NCBI GenBank assembly: GCA_021030905.1
Contig: JAGFMI010000001.1
Span: 744,001-808,000 of the forward strand
Reading direction: 5' to 3'
Source of the DNA: Pyrenula massariospora
Taxonomy: Eukaryota > Ascomycota > Eurotiomycetes > Pyrenulales > Pyrenulaceae
Length of the DNA: 64,000 nucleotides
Part shown: positions 45,644-57,671 of the stretch, piece by piece
Numbering within the stretch: the stretch's first letter is position 1
Layout: each line of letters begins with the position of its first letter
The notes under the pieces: generated by a model
Told to the model about the DNA's origin: nothing
The model's input: the letters and a program-made list of their open reading frames with translations, nothing else
The model's database searches: none
Position numbers and translations under genes: made by a program

Positions 45644-48600
45644 TCAATCTGCACCGTAATTCTGATTTTGTCCCCCGAGTGACGTTGGTAGTAGTAAGTC
45701 TTTGCTCTCTTCTTCCCTACAAGCTATCGACGACGGGATCCGGCTAATGATCGCTGGTAAGGCTAGATCAGACCAATCGTCTGATTCATATGAGTGGGGA
45801 GATGTTCGATTGAGGATAATGGTGATGTTTTCGTCCTCGGTAGTTGGCATTTTCACCACGGGCTGCAAATTCTGGATGTCAATGTCGCTTGGGATGGTAA
45901 GAAGCGGCATAGTCAAATGAGCGCCATGCAAATCTTTCCATTTCTGCACAAGCTCAAGGCTCTGTTTGCCCGAAAGGCTCCGGTCTCGGTGGATGCTTGC
46001 GGTCTGTCCATTTGTACTCCTCATGATCTGTGGCATTGTGGTGAGGGAGAATGATGACTGCTGGACAATATCTGAATACTTCTGTCTTTTCGTGCTCTCT
46101 GCTGACCTTGGAACCGCTGCAATCTCGGAAGCGCTACGTTTTTTTGATTCTGCGTTCGGGAGAGGAATTATCTGAGGCCATTTGTGGCCTATCATTGTCA
46201 GTGTAAGATAGTTGCCGCAATCCGAAAACCCGATATCTTGAAGTTGAGCCAGTGTTTCATTCCCCTTAAATTCATAAAGGACTACTGGACTCATACATGC
46301 TGGGTGCGAATTAGTAATGGACTAGGAGTTGCATGACGAATTTACCTACAGCCGTCAAGTTCGACGTAATACACAGTTCTCAATATGAGAAAGACTAGCT
46401 TCGGAAGAGTATGGTGCAGCGCATAGAGATTACCACTCTTCAAGGCCCCCCCGTATGAAATATGGAATTCGGCATGCGCAATCAATTCTTTCGAACCCGG
46501 CTTAAGGCGAAATAAAGCAATTGAACGATCATCAGGCTCTCTAACAAAGTTCAGGTCATGATCTCTGAACACGAGAAAATTGTTGTCGCAACTGATGGAA
46601 ACAGAGTAAAAGTAAGGCAGTTCGAAAAACCGCCGTCTTTCTGACCAATTGAAGAGAGCACTCTCTCGGTAATTTGCGGAGAAGATTGTCGGCGCGGAAA
46701 TCTTGAAACGGTTGGTAAAGTTGCAAGTACTCTCCACCTTCAAAGTATAAATGGATCTCAAAATTACGATGACGGAAAGGTCTGGACTGATTGCCATGGG
46801 GAAGTTAAGTTTCCAAGACCCCAAAGCGCCGCGTCGCAGTGACTGACGCAACTGAATTGCAATCTCGTCTTTACTCAAAGGAATTTCCTCCATTGGCACC
46901 ATTTTCTTATTTTTCCCGATAAGATGGGACTCAATTGTAGCCGTCCAACCTGCACAGAGGAGAGTTAACAAAGTTTGCTCTTGGCGCTCGTATTCTGGAT
47001 CGAATCTATCTAGATCGTAGGGAAATCTGGTCGAATACGTGGTTCGAAATTCACTTGTGTTGTTCCAGAGCATTTCAAAAGCCCTAGATCGCAGTGAATT
47101 AAATCTCGTTCAAATTACTGCGGGTTGGAATCAAGACAATACCTAGATGGCCACACATTCAACACAAGCAATTGAGTGGCATCAATTGATGTAGCAGATA
47201 TCGAGAATCTAGCACTCTTAGGGTGCTCTCCAGTCCCATTGGCTGCTAAATTTTGCAGATGTGCTGCTGCTGTTCCCACTAGGAAGCGGCTTGGCGTAAA
47301 CATCGTAACATCACGCCAGATTTCATTTGGATGCTGGTTGAGAGTATAACGCCACCTCTGGTCCAGGCATTCTAGATCAGTAGCGAAGTCGTCTAAATCC
47401 TTGACAAGGTTTCTGGGATTGGATGCAATGAAAGAAGGTAGCGTATGAAGGTATTTACAGGTTTCCCTCATCGCGGACACTTGGAGCTGCATAGATTTGC
47501 AAGGACCATTCTGGGAGATAAATCGCGAAAAAGTGTAGATCGCCTCGATCCAAATCATAAGGTTAAGACTAAGGGTTAAGAATTTCCTTAAGTGGTCAAG
47601 GCAATCATCCAGTACGGTGCTTGGCAAAGAATACTGTTGGTTCTTGAGTATGCAGGTCAGGGAGTCCCTCAAATGATGCATCCAGTTTATGGAGGCATAG
47701 TTCAAAAAGGGACATTGCAAATCCAGCTCTGCTGGGTCTGCAGGTTGCATCATGTTACCCGAAAGTGGTTGAAGAGGTACCGCATAGCTGAGGTATTTAA
47801 CACACGTTTGTGTAATCTCGCAAAGTGCGTCCGGCTTTGATGGAGCGAAGACTATACCGGAAGGCGATACCGATCTAGTAGAGGCAGTGAAATCTTTCGC
47901 GGTCAAGTGGATAAAGCCGTAGGTTCCGTCGGAGCGCTTTTCTATTAATCCACAGCAAGAAACGATTACAGCATGGTCGATATCGAAAAGCTTATCGGAT
48001 CCGGTTGAGTTTGACTTGCTGTAGTAGATGGCATCTCTTAGTTGCTCCGCTGTGATATCACGATAAGCGTGGAATTTCCAGAGAAAGACCTGTCGGGCGA
48101 GACGCTGGCAGGGTTGATCCATCGAAGAAATCAAGTCAAATATTCTCATGTACATTGATTCAATCCCATCTGGGGTCGTGTCATGAACTGTCGCCAAGCG
48201 CTGAGATGGTGTCAAAGCGGGGGAGCTTAAATACTTGATCATTAGCCGGGCCCATAGAAACATCCCTTCTGCTCGAACAACAAGCTTTTCCCGTACGGAG
48301 ACGAAATCAATGCGATCGGGAAGAAGATCGTTGTGACGAAGCAAGTCGAGCTCGTAGTCCAGGAAGTAGTCAATGTCTCTATTTAGTTGGTCCCGACGCA
48401 TTGGGATCGCCCGTATAGGTTTTTTGGGTAAGCGAATACAAGCCAAATGGGGTCTACTGAAAATTATGACTTTAAGAGGTGTGACCTCGCATAGTTCGCA
48501 AATTGCTTTGAAGAATTTCGACTCATCCCCGCATTCGTCAACGCCGTCCACAACAAAATACACATCTGGTAGGACTGTCAAGCAGAACTTGAGGGTGTCA

Positions 48601-50165
48601 AGAAGATCATGCTCGGAGGCGCAATGCTGGATGCCCTCAACAGCAAATGCAAAAACATCTCGGACTTCATTTGCTTGACTGCATTGTTGAAATATCTGGG
48701 TTAAGAGTGCACGAGTAGCGTCAAGAGTGCCTACCGACCGGCACATTGTTTGGTCGAAAAAGTAGTAGCAGATTATTCCGGGCTTACCTCCAGTCCCCTC
48801 GTCACGACGAAGCTGCTCCACTGTGGAAGCTGCCAAGACGGTCTTTCCGGAGCCTGGGTTTCCTTCGGCGTAATCAGCTATGATCATGCATTGTGTCTTC
48901 TTAGTGATAGAGTTACCATGTACCCAGAGTATGTTGTCAAGATCTTTCGAAATACCAGCGGCGTCGGTAACAGCCAGTGTTGCGTCCTTCCACGCCTTGA
49001 AAGTAGGTTCCTGAAACAACCAACGAGCAGTCCCAGATTGACGAGCACCTATCGCCTGCTCAAAAGGCATTTTGAATGCTGGGGCAAAAAGCCACCGAAT
49101 GACTGAGTCGCAAAATTTCTCTGCGATGGGCACACACAAGTCAGTTATTTATGTGACGATCTGATTAAAGGGGGCCTTCACCGTTCTCTCGTTCTGTAAA
49201 GACCGTGTTTACCTCCTGCATCTCCTGCACTAAGTGCTGGACTTCTGATCGTGTTCGGACGATATTCTCCGTCTGGGTGTCCGATTTAGCATCAAGATTG
49301 CTTACTCTCGTATCCAGGGAGCTCGTTGTCCTTCTGAGGTTGTTCAATAGAGCCAAGTCAAGTTCTGTTTGGACAATCTCTTGCCAACCCTTCATCCGCC
49401 TGAGAACATCCTCAAAGCGAACATGAAATGGGCGCCAAAAGAGATCTGCAAGAGTGCTTCTTGTCCTTTTAATGGCTAGAAAGGGGTTAACCTATAACAG
49501 TTCCAACTCATTACGACGTACATACTCCCATCTGTGTTAGCGAAAACCTTCGCAAGATCGCGAAAAAATGTGAAGATACATATGTAAAATTGAACAATTG
49601 CATTTTCGAGCCTTGGAGTAAAGTCGGAAACCTTGTTTGTTAAAGACTCATAGACATCGTGAAATCGTGGCAGCGTCTTTGTCAATGTGTCAAGAACATC
49701 GCAGAGTTTGTCGAAGAAGGTAGAGAAATTGCTTGCAAGCTAGCGCGAGCTTTTCGTCAGCAGACTCTCTTTACTGCCTATAACCAGATCTGTCAAAGTA
49801 CCTGTAAAACTAGCCGAAACGCGCCCCACGCAATATTTGCCCAGTCGGGATGAGAACCACAGAGTATTTCAATGACTTTGAAATATGGCTCTAGCTTTTC
49901 GCTAAAAGTTTGAATCTTTTTCATCCATTCTCCCCCTTTGTAGCATTTCTCCAGAATATGAAATTTACGGATGGAGGACAAGATCTCATTCGCAGATTCA
50001 CATCTTACGAAATTCTCTCGTTCCTTGGTGGAAAGGGTACTGAGGAAGGCTTCTTGAGCCTCTGCGAAGAGCTCTTCAATTTCTTTAGGCGTGCTATAAG
50101 AAAGTTATTTGCATTGGCTTAGATAAAGAGGAAAGCATAGGGCATGAAGGGTGTCCCTACCTCAT
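45644..50165 (-). CDS. NLR-like protein: DUF7708-like domain, coiled coil, NACHT (8 exons)
   Basis: Model complement(join(45644..46299,46350..47083,47143..48862,48917..49118,49213..49475,49526..49739,49802..50093,50161..50165)), 1361 aa. The start is a 5-nt exon (ATG AG). The N-terminal part (about 15-190: CYKGGEWMKKIQTFSEKLEP, SHPDWANIAWGAFRLVLQ, FSTFFDKLCDVLDTL) is the DUF7708-type domain found at the front of many fungal NACHT proteins. A coiled coil follows (about 215-258). NACHT: Walker A GNPGSGKT (326-333), Walker B VYFVVDGVDECGD, sensor region KVIIFSRPHL. The Walker A is rebuilt only by removing a 54-nt stop-free intron. C-terminal of NACHT is a helical region with FIHLTAKDF and then about 600 residues without visible ANK, WD40 or TPR repeats, with a partly beta-rich end. 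Family members act in fungal non-self recognition and programmed cell death; for this gene that is inference. The acceptor at 49119 (AGAG/AAA) is frame-based. Confidence 0.85.
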
Positions 50166-52150
50166 CCCGTCTTCCTAGACAAGGCTGTATGAAGAGACCA
50201 GTCTTGTTTCCGATTTCGCCTAGACCGGCCAACGATACATCCTCCTCGTCAAGAAACCGCCGAGGAAGATAAGAGACTGTTACAGTCCCACAGTAAGAGA
50301 ATGTAGAAAACTGTCGGCCTGATAGTGGTCTGATCCGTTAAAGAGAATATTGTGGGGTTGGGGCCGGACTGTACACCTTAGTGGGGCGGTGCAAGCTTCG
50401 ACCAATTTCCTTGCCTGTTCTTGGCTGCCTCATGTCTGTTTTCATCACAGTCGCCCCGATCATTCGGCTACTGCAGCATGCTGGCATGACGAAAGCACGG
50501 CTCAGCCTGGTGTCATCGAGCGCGCAAGCTGAGCCACAGCTCCTCTCCTCTTCTTGCGTGCAGTCCAATAAAGCGAGCAAAAATGAACAACATGGCTCTG
50601 CAAAGCCTTGAAAAGTGATCGCTATTGTACATAAGCCCGTTCGAAACGCGACATACGTAGAGGGAGAAGTGCGCAGAGCTCAAGCTTCGACAGCCCTAGG
50701 TCGCTGGATCGGTAGAGGTCTGTCGATTTCGGAATTAGATTCCCGCTGCAGTCAACAGATCAGACAACATTCCAGGTAAGGCCAATAGCTTCCAGAATCT
50801 TCATTGTGATGTTATGTAGGGAGGTAGGAAAACTATCTCGATGCATTTGCGACCATTAGAGATGTGGCATCATTCCTGTGGTCAGGTAGCAACAATATTG
50901 AAGATCTCAGCGGTAGGAAGACGCAGGGCTAAAGTTCAGGCAGACTCGAGGTTTACTCCCAACTGCTTGGCAGGGCAGATTAGGTGTGGCAATACCTCTG
51001 TCAGTCGTAAATCGGCTGAGTCGTGTGCGCAGCGAAGCAGAGCATTTATTATTAAGCTGAAAGCTGAAACCTCGTCGCTGTCGGATCTCACATCACCTCA
51101 CTGTTAGGAGTGTAATCGACCTTCTATCTAATTTATAGAGTTCTAGTTATTGGTTATGAGTATACAAGAATTCCGGCAGCACTTCGTCCAGAGCCTAGCT
51201 GCTATTATCCGAACCCAGGTTTTAGACCGTACCACCATTGTATGCATTATCCTTCCGGTTTATTTACATCCATCTTGCTAGACTCAGTGTCTTGTTTGCT
51301 GCGGAAGGCGGAAGACGGGTGAACGGGTGAGGACGATCCAATTGGAAGGCAGAATTGGTGAAATTGAGATGAAGGCATCGACGAGGGTAGGGAGGAGCTA
51401 GGTAGATCTTCTGTTTGGGCGCCAGCAATCTATACCAAATTAGCCACTGTCACTATTAGAGCCAGAACACGTGCAGTAACCTCTTGGCCACGTCGAGTTT
51501 CCACATTCTTAGCTCTCATCAACTGCGTCTCACCAGTACTCCGGGATCGACTGAGGTCAAGACGTTTTTCAAACATTAGTCCTCCGAGCTCCCGAACTAT
51601 TGATACGGCAAGATAGGTAAGACTAGGAGCGAAGTCCTTCCTGTTCCAAGCATAGTGCCTTGCACTGCTGAGTTCAACTCGTAACGAAACAGGATAATAG
51701 CCTTTGGAATACGAACAAAGAAAGGTGAAAATGCACGAATAATTGGCGACCGCGATGAAGGTACCGAGCTTCACGGGGCTAGCGCGGTTTTGGAAGATCA
51801 TGCTAGAAACGAGGCTCCTCTTGCCTGGGTTGATATGCATTTCAAATCCTGGCGAGCAAGGCTCCACGACTGGCTCAAGTTGCGGCACAGCTACTTGGGT
51901 ATCATGAAAGCCAAGGCGACAATGGGGTGCAAATTGCAACGCACTTCGATGCTCATGCATCCCAGCTTTTCCGCTCTTTCTCCATTTTACATTCTCGTTA
52001 TAAAGCTGTCCGATTTATAACGTGATTCCTAATTTGATTAATTGTCTAGAGCCGCATTCTGTTCCCGGCTTCGCGAGCTGCTTCCTCTTATCCAGCGCTT
52101 TTCGTGTTTTCACAATCTTCTTGCTTTACAGGTGTTTTTCACTTTGCAAA
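50166..52150. other. long intergenic region; one unassigned minus-strand ORF
   Basis: About 2 kb upstream of both the NLR (minus) and the P450 (plus). The only sizeable ORF is 51430-51960 on the minus strand (176 aa), listed separately. No other coding signal or repeat seen. Confidence 0.5.
51430..51960 (-). CDS. unassigned ORF, 176 aa
   Basis: Open from ATG (51960) to a stop at 51430. It has one weakly hydrophobic segment (LGTFIAVANYSCIFTFLC) and no motif I recognise. It starts 190 bp from the divergent P450. Composition is not clearly coding; it may be a chance ORF. Confidence 0.2.
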   Translation of the reverse strand: MHEHRSALQFAPHCRLGFHDTQVAVPQLEPVVEPCSPGFEMHINPGKRSLVSSMIFQNRASPVKLGTFIAVANYSCIFTFLCSYSKGYYPVSLRVELSSARHYAWNRKDFAPSLTYLAVSIVRELGGLMFEKRLDLSRSRSTGETQLMRAKNVETRRGQEVTARVLALIVTVANLV

Positions 52151-53752
52151 ATGGCCTCTACAGTCCAATTCGCGATCTTAACGCTTTTGTTGGCAATGCT
52201 GCATTATGTGTATAGTAAATTGAAGGTCCATCTCGCGTTTCGGTCCGCCATAAAACAGTATGGATGTCAGAGACCACCAAAATATCCCCACAAGGACTTC
52301 CTATGCATTGGACGAGACTTACTTCGAGAGCGCGTAAAGGCATACCAGGATGGAAGAGGACAGCTAATCTATGAGCAGCATTTTGAAACTTACGGCAAAA
52401 CCTTTGAGGAGAATTCGTACGGTCGAAGGGTCATCTCTACAATGCAGCCTGCAAACCTGCAATTTGTCGGCGCCCTGGGCTTCCATGACTTCCTCAAAGG
52501 GGAACGAGGAAGGAAAGGTGCGACCGCCGAGCTTATTGGGCCTGGCATATTGACTTCAAGTGGTGCTGAATGGAAGCGATCGAGAGATCTAATCAAGCCT
52601 ATCTTCTCACGCGGTGAGGTAGCAGACGTTAGTATCATCGGTAAGCATGTCAAGCGCTTTCTTGATATACTTCCACGCGACGGGACCACCATTGATGTTC
52701 AGCCGCTAATACAAAAAATGTTCCTGGACGCATCGAGCGAGTTCCTCTTGGGAGAGTCGTTGAATGCCCTCGCTAAGGACCCCTCGTCAGAGACAACAGC
52801 TTTCCTAGATACCTTCGACGAGGCTTTGCGTGGATATGCTCGCTGGAGAGCAGCTCCATGGCTTTGCTACTTCATGTATCGGTTCGATACCGGCTACAGA
52901 CAAGCTTGTGGCAAGCTCCACTCCTACATCGACAGACACGTTCAGCGTGCACTACAGGAAACCCCAGCAGCAACCAGCCAAGATCCCTCTATCGAGAAAG
53001 AAACAAACAACCATGCAACGCACTCGACCCCACCACACCGCTACATCCTAGTCAACGAACTAGCCCGCCAAATCCGCGATCCCACCACCCTCCGTGCCGA
53101 ACTAATGAACATCTTCCTCGTAGCCCGCGACAACGTCGCCGCCCTCACCTCCAACGCCCTCTTCCACCTCGCCCGCAACCCCTCTCACTGGGCCTCCCTC
53201 CGCTCCACCGTCCGAAGCGAAATCGACCCCACCCAACCCCTCACCTTTCCCCTCCTCAAATCCCTTACCCCCTTCAAAAACTTTTTCCACGAAACCCTCC
53301 GCCTCCAAGGCCCCACCCCCTACTGCGTTCGCACCGCCCTCGTCCCCACCATCCTCCCCACCGGCGGCGGCCCCCACGGCACATCCCCCGTCTTCCTCGA
53401 GCCCGGCACCGCCGTGCACCTCAACCTCTGGAGCATGCACCACGACCGCGACATCTGGGGCGCGGACGCGCACGAGTTCCGCCCCGCGCGCTGGGCGGAT
53501 GCGAGCAGAACGAAGGCGCATATGTGGGAGTTTGTGCCGTTCTTCGGTGGGCCGAGGATCTGTCCGGCGCTGCAGCAGGTGTATACGCAGTTTGTGTATT
53601 TCATGGTGAAGATCGTTGGGGAGTTTGAGGGGATTGAGAGGAGGGATGAGGTGGAGGGGTATGTGACGAGTTTTCGGATGACGTTTGAGAGCCGGAATGG
53701 GGTCAAGGTTGGGTTGATTCCCGCGAAGGTGAGGGGTGAAGGGCAAACGTAG
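52151..53752 (+). CDS. cytochrome P450, CYP52-clan, intronless
   Basis: 533 aa from the ATG at 52151; the open frame extends further upstream without an ATG, and MASTVQFAILTLLLAMLHYV is a normal membrane anchor, which fixes the start. Motifs in order: GPGILTSSGAEWKRSRDLIKP (C-helix WxxxR), I-helix LVARDNVAAL (ARD[NT] of the CYP52 clan), ETLR (K-helix), FRPARW, and heme loop FFGGPRICPALQQV with Cys471. The heme loop has Pro-Ala after Cys in place of the commoner xGxx, as in a subset of fungal fatty-acid or alkane hydroxylase-like P450s. ER-bound monooxygenase; substrate unknown, possibly a fatty acyl chain. No introns, unlike the first P450 in the window. From about 53040 codons end in C, and from about 53450 they end in G. 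An O-methyltransferase lies 1.6 kb downstream on the same strand. Confidence 0.9.
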   Translation: MASTVQFAILTLLLAMLHYVYSKLKVHLAFRSAIKQYGCQRPPKYPHKDFLCIGRDLLRERVKAYQDGRGQLIYEQHFETYGKTFEENSYGRRVISTMQPANLQFVGALGFHDFLKGERGRKGATAELIGPGILTSSGAEWKRSRDLIKPIFSRGEVADVSIIGKHVKRFLDILPRDGTTIDVQPLIQKMFLDASSEFLLGESLNALAKDPSSETTAFLDTFDEALRGYARWRAAPWLCYFMYRFDTGYRQACGKLHSYIDRHVQRALQETPAATSQDPSIEKETNNHATHSTPPHRYILVNELARQIRDPTTLRAELMNIFLVARDNVAALTSNALFHLARNPSHWASLRSTVRSEIDPTQPLTFPLLKSLTPFKNFFHETLRLQGPTPYCVRTALVPTILPTGGGPHGTSPVFLEPGTAVHLNLWSMHHDRDIWGADAHEFRPARWADASRTKAHMWEFVPFFGGPRICPALQQVYTQFVYFMVKIVGEFEGIERRDEVEGYVTSFRMTFESRNGVKVGLIPAKVRGEGQT

Positions 53753-55377
53753 TGAAAGGCGCTGATGAGCTGTGCTACCCCCTCCCTGCTCGGCCTTGCA
53801 TGCCTCTTAACGTTTCGACCAATAGCAGTTCTGGTTTACTCTCAAATTGTGCTCACTAGTTTCAGGTTCATATCTATTGGTCCACTTACCACCGGCTTTG
53901 ATCGTACTGGGCGGTAGCAGGTCAGTTGCAAGTCAAGGGAGAGTCTGGTGAAATTTGAGGCGTGAAAAATAGGTCGTCAAGCGAGATCGTTGCCTTCAAA
54001 GGTGGGATCCCACCGGAGCACGCGTAGCTGTCTTAGTCATCTATTTCTTACTTTAGAGCGCCGCAGAGTGTTTCATTTCGGTAGGAAACCGGTGGAGGGA
54101 GTCTGCGGCTTACTATATCGACGACGCTGTGGTTGACAAAATCAATTAAACTATTGGACACTGGCGCTACTTTACGAAGTTGAATACTGATGTCGGGCTT
54201 GGATCAAGAGAAGACTCATTTGCACCCCGTGCGGTTTGTTTAGATCTGACGCCAGATGGCGCCAATGCGAAAATTGTGTCAGCAAGACTCCACGTGTTCA
54301 ATGAAGCAGTTGCCATTGGAAAGTTTTGTGGATTTCGTCTCCCACGGCTACCAAACTCATCCTGTTCTGTACATTGCTGGAGGACACGGAAGCAATAAAG
54401 TCAGCAAGCGAGTCCCAAGAAAGTTTTGATAAACGGTGTCTTCTATGTTAATTAATATGCATACTTTGCTTGAAACGAAGAGATCTGGTCTAGGAAGCTA
54501 CTGCTGTCTATAAGCAACGAAGGAATCCTGACACGCAGTTGAGGGTTACAAGTATCTACTAGATTACAGAAACTGAGTCTATTATCACCATGGGAATCAA
54601 TTCGGATGGCTGTTTCTTTTCTTAAACTGACCCTCAATCCAGGCACTGCGAGTTGTGACAGGAAAATGCAATCTCTAGTGACTTTGAATGCCAATGAACA
54701 AGGAGCATGACAGCTCCCGACGCCAACCTCGAGGCTAGGGTCTTTGAAAGACTTGATATGCTGATACGACCCTTCCGGCCCTTGCCAAAAGCCATTTAAC
54801 GCGCAAGGAGATCATGGCTATTAACATTCATTCTATCAATCTTTTCTAGGTGTGACTACCGTATACGTAATCAAATTCTTCCCCACCTCCTCGTCACAAA
54901 ATCGACACCCCTCAATTTGTCATTCCTGCCGCCGTGACCTCACCATAATACCTGGCAATTCAGAAAGGTTGTATGACCCGGGCTATTGTCAGACTCTTCA
55001 AGGGCCTTCTTTGGTCTTTCTTTGGGGAAGGAAGATTTATCGACATGTCGTAAGAGTAGCAGTGAGGATATCGATCTCGGCTTGATGCTGTGCCACAGTG
55101 GGGTCGGCACGGCCTAGAGAGGCACAGCTTCAATCAATGGATGGAATATCATGTTACATATTCCCCCAGGGCAAACGACACAAAATCTACGCAAGTAACG
55201 AAATCATCAAACTGTTAGGATTCGGCCGTATCTATTCGCTGGTATCATCTGACAGGTTGGCATTGAAGTTGCCTCTCCAAACCTTGTCTACGACGATTGC
55301 ATGTTCGTGAATATATGAAATTGAAATCTTACCTACTCTGGAGAGATTCTTCTTGAAATCACATTGACCGTTATACA
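53753..55377. other. intergenic, nothing recognised
   Basis: About 1.6 kb between the P450 and the O-methyltransferase, both on the plus strand. Short ORFs only. Confidence 0.55.
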
Positions 55378-56816
55378 ATGATGTCACGCATGACTGAGCT
55401 TTCTGCTTCTATCAGCGAAAACACTACCATTGTTGCAAGCTATTTCGAAGCTCGTAACCTTCCCCCACCGTCCTTTGACATTGATGGACCGCTGGAAGTT
55501 TCCATACCGGCAGACGAGAAAGCTGTCAATGCGGCCTACATCGCCGTGCTTGGTGCGACCATGGAACTGCACAACCTCCTGCTCGGCCCGAAAGCTGTGC
55601 TCATGGGCCAAAATGTACGTGCTGAGCCCGGTCGAGCGACCGTCTCATTCTCATATCCATCTGATTTGCCCAGAGTGGCGACATTACCAGTCTCCATGGC
55701 ATCTACCACTTCAACCTCGACAAAACCTTTCCTGTCGGTTCCGAAGCTACATTTGAGGATATCTCCCATGCTTCTGGCCTAAATATAGTCGATACACGTC
55801 GTATCATCCGACATGCTATGACAAATGGGATCTTCCGCGAGCCTCGCGCAGGGGTGGTCACGCATACTGCAGCGTCACGCCTTTTGTCCTCGGACTCTGC
55901 AATCCGTGACTTCGTCGGTATAAGCGTCGAGGAGGCGAATCCCTCACACACGAAAGCTATAGACGCCATATCTAGGTACAACTATGCGATAGATCCTTCC
56001 CAGTCTGTAAGTATTCAACTCCCGTTCAAGTCTCGCCCCTAGAATATAAACGTTAAATCATCACAATAGGGTTTCAGTCTAGCAAACAACACACACCAAG
56101 GCCTCTACGAATTCCTCCGCGACCACCCAGACCGCGGCCGCCGCTGGGCCAACGCCATGACCCTCTACGCCACAATCGTGCCCATCGACGGCCTGCTCAA
56201 AAGCTTCCCCTGGCCCAGCCTCGCCGCGGGCCCCGTGGTCGACGTCGGCGGCGGCCACGGCTCCGTCAGCATCGGCATCGCCCGCCAAACCCCCAATCTA
56301 CGCTTCATCGTGCAAGACATGCCCCATGTCGTCGCCGACGGACCGCCCCACGTCCCCACCGACCTGCAGCACCGCGTCTCCTTCATGCCGTACGACATCG
56401 TCCGCGCGCCGCAGCCGGTGGTCGGCGCGCCGGTGTATTTCTTCCGCGCCGTGTTCCACAATTGGCCGGACAAGTGTTGCGTGGAGATCTTGAGGAATCA
56501 GGTCCCCGCGTTGAGGGAGGGATCGCGGATTCTGATATGTGAGCCGTGCATGCACGAGCCCGGGTCGTTGCCGGGGTATCTGGAGAAGCGGATGAGGTGA
56601 GTCGGGGTCTGAATTTTTTTTTTAATGAGCGTCGTTCTAACCAGGGTGGAAAGGACTATGGACTTGCACATGCTTGCCTACTTTGGATCTCGGGAACGGA
56701 CGCAGCGGGATTGGGAGGGTTTGATCAAAGAGGCTGATGAGCGGTTTCAAGTGCGCTTCGTAGCATTTCAGGAAGGAAGCCCGCCGAGGCTGATCGAGCT
56801 CACTTGGAAAGGGTGA
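55378..56816 (+). CDS. S-adenosylmethionine-dependent O-methyltransferase, plant COMT-like (4 exons)
   Basis: Model join(55378..55614,55674..56006,56070..56596,56645..56816), 422 aa. The N-terminal dimerisation part is winged helix (TFEDISHASGLNIVDTRRII, HTAASRLL). The SAM-binding motif is VVDVGGGHGSVSIGIA followed by RFIVQDMPHVV. The putative catalytic His is in FRAVFHNWPDK and the late SAM-fold segments are ILICEPCMHEP and RTMDLHMLAYFGSRERT. All introns are canonical (48-63 nt; GTACGT, GTAAGT, GTGAGT donors). This is the standard architecture of fungal secondary-metabolite O-methyltransferases that methylate phenolic hydroxyls. Two ATGs stand in tandem at the start (55378 and 55381) and a third follows at 55390; any could be used. 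Nearby P450 (52151) may act on the same product. Substrate unknown. Confidence 0.92.
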
Positions 56817-57671
56817 TTCCCGGTTCTTCAGACTTCAGAGGCCGAAAATTTCCCTTTATCATAGCGAATCACCTATAATATTTTGCGCTCGAGTGTACGT
56901 CTTGCAAAGTGTTGGCGTCGCCTCGTCTCTGAGATCTCTCGGACCACGCAGCGTGGTTCAGGCTGTAGAGCTCTGTAGCATCGACAGCAGTGATGTAGAT
57001 CTGCGAGACTCGAAAGTGTGTCCCCTATGTCTTCCACTAGTAGGCTCGAAATTGAGGCATCTTCTCCCTGCTTACTTTAGCGAATGTCAATCGTAGTGAA
57101 TCGCTTCCAAACACGGGGTGAGCTTCAAGCTGGTCCAAGTCCGGCTTTGTAGACCAAAGCAACGAAAAAATAATACACTGTCATTTGGAAGCTGACGTGG
57201 GATTATCTTGTTCTCGCATTCGTTGATCGTCGCATAGGCAACACGCTACTACCTTGCAGTATACACAATGGATCAATCCACAAGTAGTTGCATCCTGACT
57301 TGAGAGCAATTTCTGCTGCATCTCGAAAGATATTAGCCACCATCTAATTCAAACTCATTTCCGGTACTAACTTCCGTCGTATATTTATCCCCCCATTCTC
57401 ACCTTCATATTTTAGTACTGAATTACACGTGAGAGAAGCCCTTTTGCTCTTACAGTGTAAAACATTAAGCCGTGTGCAGAGTGTAGTCCCCAATGCCAAC
57501 GATGAATACTCGCAAGGGCTGAATTCCTTTAGGACTAGTCAAGAAACGATGAAATGTATCATACTTGAGCTTGACTCGATGATCTCGTTCGCAAGATTGA
57601 TCTCGCTCGCTCAGAAGAAGGTCAATAATCTTGAGCCAAAGTGAAGGTGGCTTCATCCGTATAGGCACTCG
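56817..57671. other. intergenic, nothing recognised
   Basis: About 850 bp between converging genes. No motif seen. Confidence 0.6.

Noticed and set aside
52858-53628. Plus-strand Pro/His/Arg-rich ORF of 256 aa inside the P450
   Set aside because: Frame-shifted shadow of the C-rich P450 sequence, which has all family motifs.
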